7,787 nt of DNA from Planctomycetaceae bacterium (GCA_031256755.1 JAIRPZ010000101.1:1-7787); one strand, 5' to 3'. Positions 1 to 5,664 are shown, counted from the stretch's first letter. Notes: generated by a model not told the origin, from the letters alone. Numbers and translations: made by a program.

Positions 1-1088
1 GGCGAGAGGCGACCTACCGCAAATGGTCAGCCTTCACGCTCGTTGAACTCCTTGTCGTGATCGCGATCATCGGATTGCTGATCTCGCTGCTTTTGCCTGC
101 CGTACAGGTCGCACGCGAAGCTGCTCGGCGTATGCAATGTCAGAACAATCAAAAGCAAATCGCTATCGGGCTGCACAACTTTAACGGCGTAAAGGGAGCG
201 TTTCCCTGCGGTGTAACAATGGGCTACGACCCGGCAAATAAAAGCCGCTGGCATACAACCGATATGAGCTACGACAAAGGATCACTCGGCTGGGGCGCAC
301 GGCTGATGCCGTTTATCGAGCAGGCACCGCTTTGGGATGCCATTGTCCAAAAATGCACCGCCGGCGGAATGACCAACGACTGCGTCGGCAACTGGGGGCT
401 GAATCACCGCACGCTTTGCGGTCCCGACATCTACGGAGTCAGCATTTCCACTTGGATTTGTCCGTCCTGCCCCGGAAAAAGCACGGTGCCTAACGGTTCA
501 GGATTTGCCAGAGGAAATTATGTCGGATTGTTTGGTCCCTACCGCTGCGGGAAAGCAGAACGCCGCGATATGTGCGGAAGTTGGTGTACAGCAAACCACG
601 ATACCGGCGACACTTTCGACAACAACCGCTACAAAACAATTATCACCGCACGGAGCAGTGCCGACAACGGCGATTATCTGGGATTGTTTTTTCAGGGACA
701 TCCGCCGTTTGAAAGCAACACCGGTTTTCAGCCGGGGCTGGACAATATCAGCGACGGGACAAGCAATACGCTGATGGTGTCGGAACGGGATATGGGGACA
801 TTAAAAGCACAGAACAACGGCAACCGTTTTCCGGGACCGTGGTTTGGTCCCGGTATTCCGCAGGCTATCGGCGATGTAACGTTCTCGACCTATTACGGCA
901 TTAACATTGATACCGCTAACAGCGGTCAGGAGTGTCCGCCGCATGTCAGTGCTGCCAGCAAACATACGGGCGGCGTGAATGTCACTTTGGCAGACGCAAG
1001 CGGACGATTTGTGTCGGAAACCATTACCTCGTCGATTTGGCGTTATTACGGCGACCGGCAGGACGGTCAGTCCGTCAGTTTGCCGTAA
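1..1088 (+). CDS. DUF1559 domain protein with type IV pilin-like N-terminus, 5' partial
   Basis: The gene enters from the left edge; its first complete codon is at 3, giving 361 visible residues, and no plausible start codon lies upstream of the pilin motif inside the window. A type III signal/prepilin motif is plain at residues 10-31: A, then FTLVELLVVIAIIGLLISLL, with the Glu at +5 of the predicted mature protein. The residue before the cleavage site is Ala rather than the usual Gly. The following PAVQVAREAARRMQCQNN is the standard opening of the DUF1559 (SBP_bac_10) family, which is greatly expanded in Planctomycetes. The family's C-terminal H-x9-DG motif is present as H321 to D331 but reads D-A. 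The middle is rich in Cys (about ten residues). Such proteins are thought to be exported and to form pseudopilin-like surface or periplasmic structures; their molecular role is not established. A terminator hairpin and a small lipoprotein gene follow, a usual pairing for the family. Confidence 0.93.
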   Translation, partial: REATYRKWSAFTLVELLVVIAIIGLLISLLLPAVQVAREAARRMQCQNNQKQIAIGLHNFNGVKGAFPCGVTMGYDPANKSRWHTTDMSYDKGSLGWGARLMPFIEQAPLWDAIVQKCTAGGMTNDCVGNWGLNHRTLCGPDIYGVSISTWICPSCPGKSTVPNGSGFARGNYVGLFGPYRCGKAERRDMCGSWCTANHDTGDTFDNNRYKTIITARSSADNGDYLGLFFQGHPPFESNTGFQPGLDNISDGTSNTLMVSERDMGTLKAQNNGNRFPGPWFGPGIPQAIGDVTFSTYYGINIDTANSGQECPPHVSAASKHTGGVNVTLADASGRFVSETITSSIWRYYGDRQDGQSVSLP

Positions 1089-1154
1089 ACGCTTTCGCGG
1101 CTTCTTCCATTCCGTTTGTTGACAGAGAATGGTGAAGTATAAAACGTAACAAAA

Positions 1155-1196
1155 ATGAGAGAGCGGCCGGCGTATGCCCCCGCTCACTCTCTTTTT
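1155..1196 (+). terminator. Rho-independent terminator after the DUF1559 gene
   Basis: GAGCGG at 1161-1166 pairs with CCGCTC at 1180-1185. The stem continues outward with GAG (1157-1159) and CTC (1187-1189) after one A-A mismatch, and inward with GGC/GCC around a GTAT loop. Five T residues follow at 1192-1196. It lies 67 bp past the stop codon and only 31 bp before the next start, so it should limit read-through into the lipoprotein gene, although no good separate promoter for that gene is visible. Confidence 0.6.
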
Positions 1197-1226
1197 CATT
1201 ATCAATTAAAAGAACAACCCTTAACA

Positions 1227-1634
1227 ATGAGCAATATCATGAAAACATTGACAGCGGCGATTACATTACTTTTCGTAACGATTATGGTGTCCGGCTGTTC
1301 CCAAAAAGCAGCGAGAGTTTCCGTAGAGGGAAGCGTTGTCTTTCAAGGCAAACCGGTTGATAATGCAACGGTCATCATCCGGCCGGAAGCGGGACCGGAG
1401 GCGGGAAGCGTTACAGATGCAAACGGGAAGTTTGTCATTCCGAAGGACTGCGGGCCGATGGCGGGCAAAGTTCAGATTATGGTCGAGAAATTCACCGATG
1501 TTCAGGAAAAAGACCATTTCGGACAAACGGTTACGATTCCCAAACCGGCTTTGCCGGACGGAGTGCAAAGCAAACGGATACCGTTCACGCTTACCAACGG
1601 CAGGAACACGCTGAAAATCAACCTTGATGAATAA
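1227..1634 (+). CDS. Small lipoprotein with carboxypeptidase-regulatory/transthyretin-like domain
   Basis: This is a 135-aa predicted lipoprotein. The ATG at 1227 is preferred because it begins a clean signal peptide: basic start, hydrophobic run TLTAAITLLFVTIM, then lipobox VSGC with the lipidated Cys at residue 24. A start at 1239 (MKTLTAA) is also possible; an earlier in-frame ATG at 1155 lies inside the terminator and would spoil the signal peptide. The mature part has the small beta-sandwich pattern of CarboxypepD_reg-like proteins: VEGSVVFQGKPVDNATVII at 33-51, DANGKFVI at 64-71, and a final strand NTLKINLDE. Short lipoproteins of this type are very common in Planctomycetes, often beside DUF1559 genes, and are generally of unknown function. 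It probably sits in a membrane facing the periplasm. The ribosome-binding signal is poor. Confidence 0.85.
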   Translation: MSNIMKTLTAAITLLFVTIMVSGCSQKAARVSVEGSVVFQGKPVDNATVIIRPEAGPEAGSVTDANGKFVIPKDCGPMAGKVQIMVEKFTDVQEKDHFGQTVTIPKPALPDGVQSKRIPFTLTNGRNTLKINLDE

Positions 1635-1642
1635 TAACGGGT

Positions 1643-1698
1643 GTTGCCGCACGGGCGGTATGTTGGGACGTTTCCAAAAGACGACCCGTGCGGCTAAC
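1643..1698 (+). terminator. Long hairpin after the lipoprotein gene, possible terminator
   Basis: GCCGCACGGG at 1646-1655 is perfectly complementary to CCCGTGCGGC at 1685-1694, and the stem extends by GTT/AAC after a one-base bulge. The 29-nt loop is long, and the T-rich stretch (TTTGCTTTTTT, about 1708-1718) starts some ten bases after the stem rather than directly. It begins 9 bp after the stop codon, which favours a role in ending or stabilising the transcript. It is a weaker match to an intrinsic terminator than the hairpin at 1155. Confidence 0.4.
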
Positions 1699-1773
1699 TC
1701 CGCTCGTTTGCTTTTTTGGCAGCATTTATGCGATCCTTCAGTGAGCATTTTCCGGTATTTTTTCATTCAATAT

Positions 1774-1801
1774 TTGTGTTTTCCTGAATTTGTGCTAAAA
1801 T
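1774..1801 (+). promoter_or_regulatory. Candidate promoter for the Thr/Asp-rich lipoprotein gene
   Basis: A -35-like TTGTGT (1774-1779) and a -10-like TAAAAT (1796-1801) are separated by 16 bp, in an AT-rich stretch. Initiation near 1808 would give a leader of about 85 nt before the ATG at 1894. The -10 box lies inside a perfect inverted repeat (1792-1806), which suggests regulation. Confidence 0.4.
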
Positions 1802-1806
1802 AGCAC
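1792..1806. promoter_or_regulatory. Perfect inverted repeat over the -10 box, operator candidate
   Basis: GTGCTA at 1792-1797 and TAGCAC at 1801-1806 are exact inverted half-sites around AAA. The repeat covers the whole candidate -10 box, so a bound dimer would block RNA polymerase. With a 3-nt centre it is too tight for a stable RNA hairpin, which favours a DNA-binding site. No regulator gene is seen in the window. Confidence 0.4.
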
Positions 1807-1838
1807 GCTGGCGGTTGCTATTGCTGTTGAAAACGCTT

Positions 1839-1858
1839 CGGCAAACCGGCTTTTGCCG
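1839..1858 (+). other. Leader hairpin upstream of the Thr/Asp-rich lipoprotein
   Basis: CGGCAAA (1839-1845) and TTTGCCG (1852-1858) form a 7-bp perfect stem with a 6-nt loop in the predicted leader, 35 bp before the start codon. No T tract follows, so it is not a terminator. It may affect mRNA stability or be incidental. Confidence 0.3.
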
Positions 1859-1893
1859 CCAATTTCGGAACAACCAATACCGAGGTTATACAA

Positions 1894-2319
1894 ATGAAAA
1901 CTTATATGAGAATCTGCTTTACAACAACGCTGCTTGCTGTTGCCGCGTGCTTTACCGGCTGCGATCCGGCTGGTTCCGGTTCATCGTCCGCCCCCCCCGA
2001 AAATACCGCTGCTGTCGGCGATTCGGGGGTGACTTCCGCTGTCCCTTCCGGGGGCAGCAGTTCCGGCTCGTTGATCAATGATACCGCCGGTACGTTTCTC
2101 CTTGATCCGGGGTGGGGCGAATCGGACGATACCGATACAACCGATACGAGTACGACTGATACCAGTACAACGGACTCCGGCACGAGCAGCACCGATACAA
2201 GTACAACGGATACGAGTACGACTGACACCAGCACAACGGATTCCGGCACGAGCGACACCGATACGACCACCAGTAATGCTTCCTACGACGATGCCGGAAA
2301 GGACGTAGTCAGCGACTAG
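1894..2319 (+). CDS. Low-complexity Thr/Asp/Ser-repeat lipoprotein
   Basis: This is a 141-aa predicted lipoprotein. The ATG at 1894 is supported by GAGG at 1882-1885, 8 nt upstream, and by a good signal peptide ending in lipobox FTGC with Cys23. The next residue is Asp24; in E. coli an Asp at this place keeps lipoproteins in the inner membrane, but whether this applies here is unknown. Residues 24-70 are a Ser/Gly/Pro-rich linker with a short FLLDPGWGES segment. Residues 79-127 are almost only Thr, Asp and Ser (TDTST-type pentads and two DSGTS blocks), followed by a short acidic tail. This resembles a flexible, highly acidic stalk or a Thr-rich surface segment that could be glycosylated or bind cations; no domain is recognised. 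The gene has its own candidate promoter and a palindrome over the -10 box. Only 32 bp separates it from the convergent hydrogenase-like gene. Confidence 0.8.
   Translation: MKTYMRICFTTTLLAVAACFTGCDPAGSGSSSAPPENTAAVGDSGVTSAVPSGGSSSGSLINDTAGTFLLDPGWGESDDTDTTDTSTTDTSTTDSGTSSTDTSTTDTSTTDTSTTDSGTSDTDTTTSNASYDDAGKDVVSD
2143..2253 (+). repeat. In-frame 45-bp duplication with 66-bp period in the lipoprotein gene
   Basis: The 45 bp at 2143-2187 recur at 2209-2253 with three differences, each at a third codon position (GAT/GAC, AGT/AGC, GAC/GAT). Both copies therefore encode the same 15 residues, DTSTTDTSTTDSGTS. The 66-bp offset equals 22 codons, so the array can grow or shrink without loss of frame. 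Confidence 0.9.
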
Positions 2320-2351
2320 ACCGGCACACTTGAACCGGTTTCGGACTACAT

Positions 2352-3350
2352 TCAAATCCGGCGGCAGGCATATTCGATAATGTTATGCCGGGCATCGTAT
2401 GCCGGATCGTGTTGTCCGATGCCGGGACCGCCGATACATCCCTGCGGACAAAACAGCGGTTCGATGATTTGTCCCGGTTTGCATAATTCCAGCGCATGCC
2501 GGACATTCCGAAAGCCGCTTACGGCGATAATATTTTCGTCCAGCCGGTCGTTAGACCATCCTGCGGTTTTAATGCAGCCCCCTTCGAGCGGGAAATAACG
2601 TGCAGCACCGCGCGGAGTGTCATCGAAACCGCTTTCCTCGCATCCGGCAATGTCGATTTTTTCTTCCGCAAGCCATTGCAATAATTCTTCAAAGGTCAAA
2701 ACCGCATCAATATGTCCGGTGCCGCCGGCGGTTTCTCCTTCGACTTTTTTGGCAGAACATGGACCGATAAACACAACTTTTGTGTTTTCTCCCAGTTTTT
2801 TACGAAGGTATTTTGCGTGGGCAATCATCGGCGAGTCCACCGGTGCGATGTAGGGTGCATACTGCGGCATATAACGCAGAATATACTCTACGCACGCCGG
2901 ACATGCCGAAAGAATGACCGGCTGATCGTTGCGGTGCTGTTCCCGGAAGCGGGCGGCGGCTTTGGCGGTATAAAAGGCACCGACAGCGGTTTCGGCAACG
3001 TGGGAAAAACCGAGAAAGCGGAGAACGGAAGGAATTCTCCGCCGCAGCCGGTCGGAAAAGCATCCGGCAAAAGAAGGGGCTAATGAACAGGCAACCCGCC
3101 CGGACGGTGCGGCTTCGGTCAGGATTCGTTTGGCATTTTCAAGTTCGGAACGGTAATGTTTGGCGTTTTGCGGACATTCGCGGACGCAGGTACCGCAGGC
3201 GATGCAGCGTTCCGGGACAACAGCGGCTTGACCGTCTCGCATTTTGATGGCTTTGACCGGACAGACGCGGATACACCGATAGCAATCCCGGCAAGCGGCT
3301 TTGTTGACGAAAATGACTTGGGGCGAATGGGACGTGATCGGATTGGACAT
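2352..3350 (-). CDS. Compact [FeFe]-hydrogenase-like protein (HydS-like H-cluster domain with 2x[4Fe-4S])
   Basis: This 332-aa protein starts with a two-cluster ferredoxin domain (C20-x2-C23-x2-C26-x3-C30 and C49-x2-C52-x2-C55-x3-C59), followed by the Fe-only hydrogenase large-subunit domain. The three H-cluster motifs are present: L1 LSACPACVEY (C150), L2 GPCSAKK (C198, K201) and L3 FCPQGCIGGPG (C301, C305). All four ligands of the H-cluster [4Fe-4S] cubane are therefore kept. Catalytic enzymes have TSCCP in L1; here the first Cys, the proton-transfer residue, is Ala149. The Met residues before the L2 and L3 cysteines are Gly196 and Leu299. Characterised sensory (HydS) hydrogenases also have Ala at the proton-transfer site, so a sensory or low-activity role is more likely than bulk H2 turnover. 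The PAS domain usual in sensory types is absent, and the protein ends 27 residues after C305. No hydEFG maturation genes are in the window. It is the last gene of the - strand cluster, 56 bp after ridA, without a clear ribosome-binding site. Confidence 0.88.
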   Translation of the reverse strand: MSNPITSHSPQVIFVNKAACRDCYRCIRVCPVKAIKMRDGQAAVVPERCIACGTCVRECPQNAKHYRSELENAKRILTEAAPSGRVACSLAPSFAGCFSDRLRRRIPSVLRFLGFSHVAETAVGAFYTAKAAARFREQHRNDQPVILSACPACVEYILRYMPQYAPYIAPVDSPMIAHAKYLRKKLGENTKVVFIGPCSAKKVEGETAGGTGHIDAVLTFEELLQWLAEEKIDIAGCEESGFDDTPRGAARYFPLEGGCIKTAGWSNDRLDENIIAVSGFRNVRHALELCKPGQIIEPLFCPQGCIGGPGIGQHDPAYDARHNIIEYACRRI

Positions 3351-3406
3351 ATAATAATGACTGACGGCAATGACTGAAAACGGCGTTCGCGGAAAACGCT
3401 GAAATC

Positions 3407-3784
3407 CTACCCGCCGGTTTCGGCAATGAGTTCGATTTCAATTTTCGCCCCTTTCGGTAAAGCGGCCACCTGCACGGTACTGCGGGCAGGGCGTGCAGCC
3501 CCAAGATGTTCTTCATACACCGCATTCATCCGGGCAAAATCACTGAGGTCGGTCAGAAAAACAGTGGTCTTTACCACACGGTTCCAATTCGTTCCCGCTG
3601 CGGCAAGAACGGCATCAAGATTGACAAGAACCTGTTTTGTTTGTTCTTCAATTGAGCCGCTGACCGCAGCAATGACCGGTGTCAGCGGGATTTGCCCGGA
3701 CGTGAACAAAAAGCCGCCGGCAACAATGCCCTGCGAATACGGTCCGATAGCCGCCGGTGCGGACGAGGTGCTGATCGTTTTCAT
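3407..3784 (-). CDS. ridA: RidA family reactive intermediate deaminase
   Basis: This is a 125-aa member of the RidA/YjgF/UK114 family (Ribonuc_L-PSP domain), full length for the family. Family hallmarks are GPYSQG at 14-19, SGQIP at 29-33 and the C-terminal signature PARSTVQVAALPKGAKIEIE. Arg101 and Glu116 align with catalytic Arg105 and Glu120 of E. coli RidA, and Tyr16 with Tyr17. These proteins act as trimers in the cytoplasm and hydrolyse reactive enamines/imines such as 2-aminoacrylate, made by PLP enzymes, to keto acids and ammonia. With the key Arg present, real deaminase activity is likely. The ATG overlaps the stop of the upstream thioredoxin gene by four bases (ATGA), which points to translational coupling. 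The hydrogenase-like gene follows after 56 bp. Confidence 0.93.
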   Translation of the reverse strand: MKTISTSSAPAAIGPYSQGIVAGGFLFTSGQIPLTPVIAAVSGSIEEQTKQVLVNLDAVLAAAGTNWNRVVKTTVFLTDLSDFARMNAVYEEHLGAARPARSTVQVAALPKGAKIEIELIAETGG

Positions 3785-4101
3785 TCGATTTCGTCTAATG
3801 CAGTTTGAAGTTTTTGTTTCGATTGTACGCCGGTCATACGTTCAATGACCTTACCGTTGCGGAAAAAAAGCAGTGTCGGCAGAATATCAATGCCGTAGCG
3901 GGCGGTTAAACCGGAATTTTCCGCCGCATTGACTTTGGCAACCACCGCATCGCCTTCGTTATCCGAAGCAAGTTCTTCGAGAATCGGCGTAAGCAGTCCG
4001 CACGGCTTGCACGCCGGCGACCAAAAGTCAACTAAAACGGGAGTGTCGGATTGAATCACCGCATCAAAATTTTTGTCATTCAGTTCGGAAACAGAGGGCA
4101 T
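3781..4101 (-). CDS. Thioredoxin-fold protein with atypical ACKPC active site
   Basis: This 106-aa protein matches thioredoxin over its whole length: VLVDFWSPACKPCGLLTPILEELA around the active site, a central strand VVAKVNA, cis-Pro75 in DILPTLLFF, and the final RNGKVIERMTG segment. The active-site cysteines are C31 and C34. The Trp just before the first Cys of canonical WCGPC is Ala30, and the dipeptide between the cysteines is Lys-Pro rather than Gly-Pro, which should shift redox potential and partner choice. It is a cytoplasmic disulfide reductase by family; its substrate is unknown. The ATG at 4101 gives a family-typical N-terminus but lies inside the end of a doubtful upstream ORF (22-nt overlap), and no Shine-Dalgarno is seen. 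It is coupled to ridA through an ATGA overlap. No thioredoxin reductase gene is in the window. Confidence 0.92.
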   Translation of the reverse strand: MPSVSELNDKNFDAVIQSDTPVLVDFWSPACKPCGLLTPILEELASDNEGDAVVAKVNAAENSGLTARYGIDILPTLLFFRNGKVIERMTGVQSKQKLQTALDEIE

Positions 4102-4364
4102 AAATTAACATTCGGCAAACGGGCAGCGGCAGTTTTCGCTGCCGCCTTCACTTGTACCGGAACGATTGTACCAGAAGCCGGAAAAAAGAACAGCCGGTAA
4201 AGTCCCGCCGCCTGCGGATTGACCAAAATTCGCTTGTCTAAAATCACACACAGGGAATAATACGGTTCCGTTATGATATTTTGCACCGTATCATTTGCAA
4301 AATCAGAAACAAAACAAAGTTCGCCGCAATTCAAAATCCGTTCACGGACATACTGCTGTTTCAT
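4080..4364 (-). CDS. Hypothetical protein, doubtful small ORF
   Basis: This 94-aa frame fills what would otherwise be a 240-bp gap between two - strand genes. It overlaps the upstream gene by 23 nt and the thioredoxin gene by 22 nt. No family is recognised. The N-terminal two thirds look protein-like (MKQQYVRERILNCGELCFVS, then YYSLCVILDKRILVNP and a hydrophobic YRLFFFP). The last 25 residues are Ala/Lys-rich, are read through a strong hairpin (4126-4145) and look less natural. It has three Cys and no clear signal peptide. If it is not a gene, the stretch is a transcribed spacer in the operon. Conservation in relatives would decide. Confidence 0.4.
   Translation of the reverse strand: MKQQYVRERILNCGELCFVSDFANDTVQNIITEPYYSLCVILDKRILVNPQAAGLYRLFFFPASGTIVPVQVKAAAKTAAARLPNVNLCPLFPN
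4126..4145 (-). other. Strong hairpin upstream of the thioredoxin gene
   Basis: Read on the - strand, GCGGCAG and CTGCCGC form a perfect 7-bp G/C-rich stem around a CGAAAA loop. It ends 24 nt before the thioredoxin start. There is no T tract, so it is not a typical terminator. It could be an mRNA processing or stability element that separates expression of the downstream genes. Confidence 0.45.
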
Positions 4365-4908
4365 CGCCGCTTTTTGTCAGGAATGTTTTCAACGTTGCCG
4401 GCGGAAACGTCTCTGCCGGTAACGGAAAAACACGACCGTCAAGTGCGGCAGCATATACCGTTTGACCGGGGTGATAACTGCCGATAAAAATGACGTTGCC
4501 GGCAAGGGTTGCCGAATGAAAGTCCGTCGGCGGGAAAATATCTGCCGGATACCCCAGAATTTCAATGCCGCCGTTTTTATCAATCAGGATAACATCGTTA
4601 TAGATATAAAAATCTGGGTCGTAGAAGTCCTCGTGTTCTCCGCCGATAAATAATGTTGTTCCGTCAGGCAATAACGTTTCACTTTGTCCGAACCTGTCGA
4701 AACACCAGCACGGACCGGCATCCAAAGACGAGGGACCGTCAAACAGAGCGTTTGCCGTATATGCGTCTAACCGGTTTTTGACGAGGTATTCCCAAACGGC
4801 ATTGGTCATCCGCTGCGGATTGGTTTTGCCCTGCCGCGGAGAACGCCATTGCAAAAACTCTTCCCGTGTTATGTTATCGGGCTTGACAAGTTCCGTAGAA
4901 TCATCCAT
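4342..4908 (-). CDS. Conserved protein of unknown function (GEHEDFYDPDF motif family)
   Basis: This 188-aa protein has no signal peptide and is probably cytoplasmic. Its central part looks strongly conserved: CWCFDRFGQS at 67-76, GGEHEDFYDPDFYIYND at 89-105 and FPPTDFHSATL at 125-135. I recall bacterial hypothetical proteins with the same blocks, without an established function. The cluster of His, Glu and Asp in GEHEDFYDPDF and the conserved DFHSAT would suit a metal site, but that is a guess. The alternating short strands and turns, with aromatic/Gly repeats at about 84-165, suggest a beta-rich or propeller-like fold. From memory, relatives continue further, so the C-terminus here may be short; the last 15 residues look unconserved. 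The ATG at 4908 is the first of the transcription unit, after a 220-bp gap. Confidence 0.75.
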   Translation of the reverse strand: MDDSTELVKPDNITREEFLQWRSPRQGKTNPQRMTNAVWEYLVKNRLDAYTANALFDGPSSLDAGPCWCFDRFGQSETLLPDGTTLFIGGEHEDFYDPDFYIYNDVILIDKNGGIEILGYPADIFPPTDFHSATLAGNVIFIGSYHPGQTVYAAALDGRVFPLPAETFPPATLKTFLTKSGDETAVCP

Positions 4909-5128
4909 AGCGTTTTATTCTATCAGGAAGAAACGGGAAAAAGGAAAAAACAGACGACGGAACATCAGAGCAGACGTTAAAAGACATTGCAAGAAAAATC
5001 AGCAAAACGTATCTCCTTGCCGAATGGGAGCAGTAACATCATTCCCGTTCCGCGCCTGCCGGCTGCTTGTTTGTTGTTAACGGAAAACGTATCTTCTCCG
5101 CACCCTCAATCATCCCGTCCGGCAGGGA
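4909..5128. other. 220-bp intergenic gap between the rimI-like gene and the next - strand gene
   Basis: No convincing gene is seen. On the - strand a TAGAAT -10-like box (4917-4922) lies just before the 4908 start, but no good -35 stands 16-18 bp upstream; use of it would give an almost leaderless transcript. An 11-bp direct repeat, AAAACGTATCT, occurs at 5004-5014 and 5084-5094. CCTGCCGG (5055-5062) and CCGGCAGG (5119-5126) form an 8-bp inverted repeat with a 56-bp spacing. No T-tailed terminator for the rimI-like gene is evident. Confidence 0.4.
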
Positions 5129-5659
5129 CTAGCCGGCAATCAATTCCGAAAGCCGCCCGGCAGAAGATGTGTAAACCGGCAGAGCAAGTTCCTTGCCCAG
5201 ACGGTATTGCAGCACATACGCATCTTCGTTCTGCCCCTCATAAAAGTTTTTCAGAACATTCGATGCCCTAAACCCCAGCGCACGGAAACAAAGCAACGCT
5301 GACAGATTGGTCTCCCGGATTTCAATGACAAGTTTGCGCGTCTGCCGGGTCAGCATTTTCGTCACCAGTTTTTGGATCATCTGCCGGGCAATGTTATGCC
5401 GCTGCAACGCCGGATCAACCGCAATGTTCGTGATAAAAGTTCCCCCCTTCGACATCTCATAGATAAGAAAACCGGCGATTTTTCCCTCGCATTCCGCCAC
5501 CAGCCCAAGACAGTTCGGCTGCTGCAAACACGACAGGAATTCCTGTTCCGTCCATGGAAACTCAAAACAGGACTCCTCTATGGACTGCACCTCGGCAAAG
5601 TCGCGCCGCACCATAATGCGGACATTCACCCGTATTTCTTCTCCCTGAAATAAATTCAC
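5129..5659 (-). CDS. rimI: RimI-like GNAT N-acetyltransferase
   Basis: This 176-aa GNAT protein best matches RimI, which acetylates the N-terminus of ribosomal protein bS18 using acetyl-CoA. RimI features are FPWTEQEF at 34-41, the beta4/alpha3 block NIAVDPALQRHNIARQMI at 78-95, EIRETNLSALLCFRALGF at 113-130, and EDAYVLQYRL at 145-154. In the acetyl-CoA pyrophosphate loop, a usual Gly is Asn89 (QRHNIA). Glu113 matches the proposed general base Glu103 of Salmonella/E. coli RimI. The proposed general acid Tyr115 falls on Phe125, so activity or substrate may differ. A 22-residue tail extends past the usual end. The start is GTG at 5659, chosen because AGGGAGG lies five bases upstream; a second GTG at 5629, also with a nearby GGGAG, could give a protein ten residues shorter. 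A good promoter lies in the gap upstream. Confidence 0.85.
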   Translation of the reverse strand: MNLFQGEEIRVNVRIMVRRDFAEVQSIEESCFEFPWTEQEFLSCLQQPNCLGLVAECEGKIAGFLIYEMSKGGTFITNIAVDPALQRHNIARQMIQKLVTKMLTRQTRKLVIEIRETNLSALLCFRALGFRASNVLKNFYEGQNEDAYVLQYRLGKELALPVYTSSAGRLSELIAG

Positions 5660-5664
5660 AATAA

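Noticed and set aside
1119..1143. TTGACA and TATAAA as a promoter for the lipoprotein at 1227
   Set aside because: The boxes are only 13 bp apart, too close for sigma70, and a terminator hairpin stands between them and the gene.
1155..1226. Longer N-terminus for the lipoprotein, starting at ATG 1155
   Set aside because: It would put the start inside the terminator stem and add 24 polar residues before the signal peptide.
2305..2349. Hairpin GTAGTC/GACTAC with inner CCGG pair between the convergent genes, as a bidirectional terminator
   Set aside because: The stem is short and interrupted, and there is no T tract on either side.
1902..2355. Two long - strand frames (1902-2270 and 1981-2355) opposite the repeat lipoprotein
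   Set aside because: They are stop-free only because the repeated ACN/GAN/AGN codons give repetitive Val/Ser or Arg/Thr strings in reverse; the + strand frame has a signal peptide, lipobox and ribosome-binding site.
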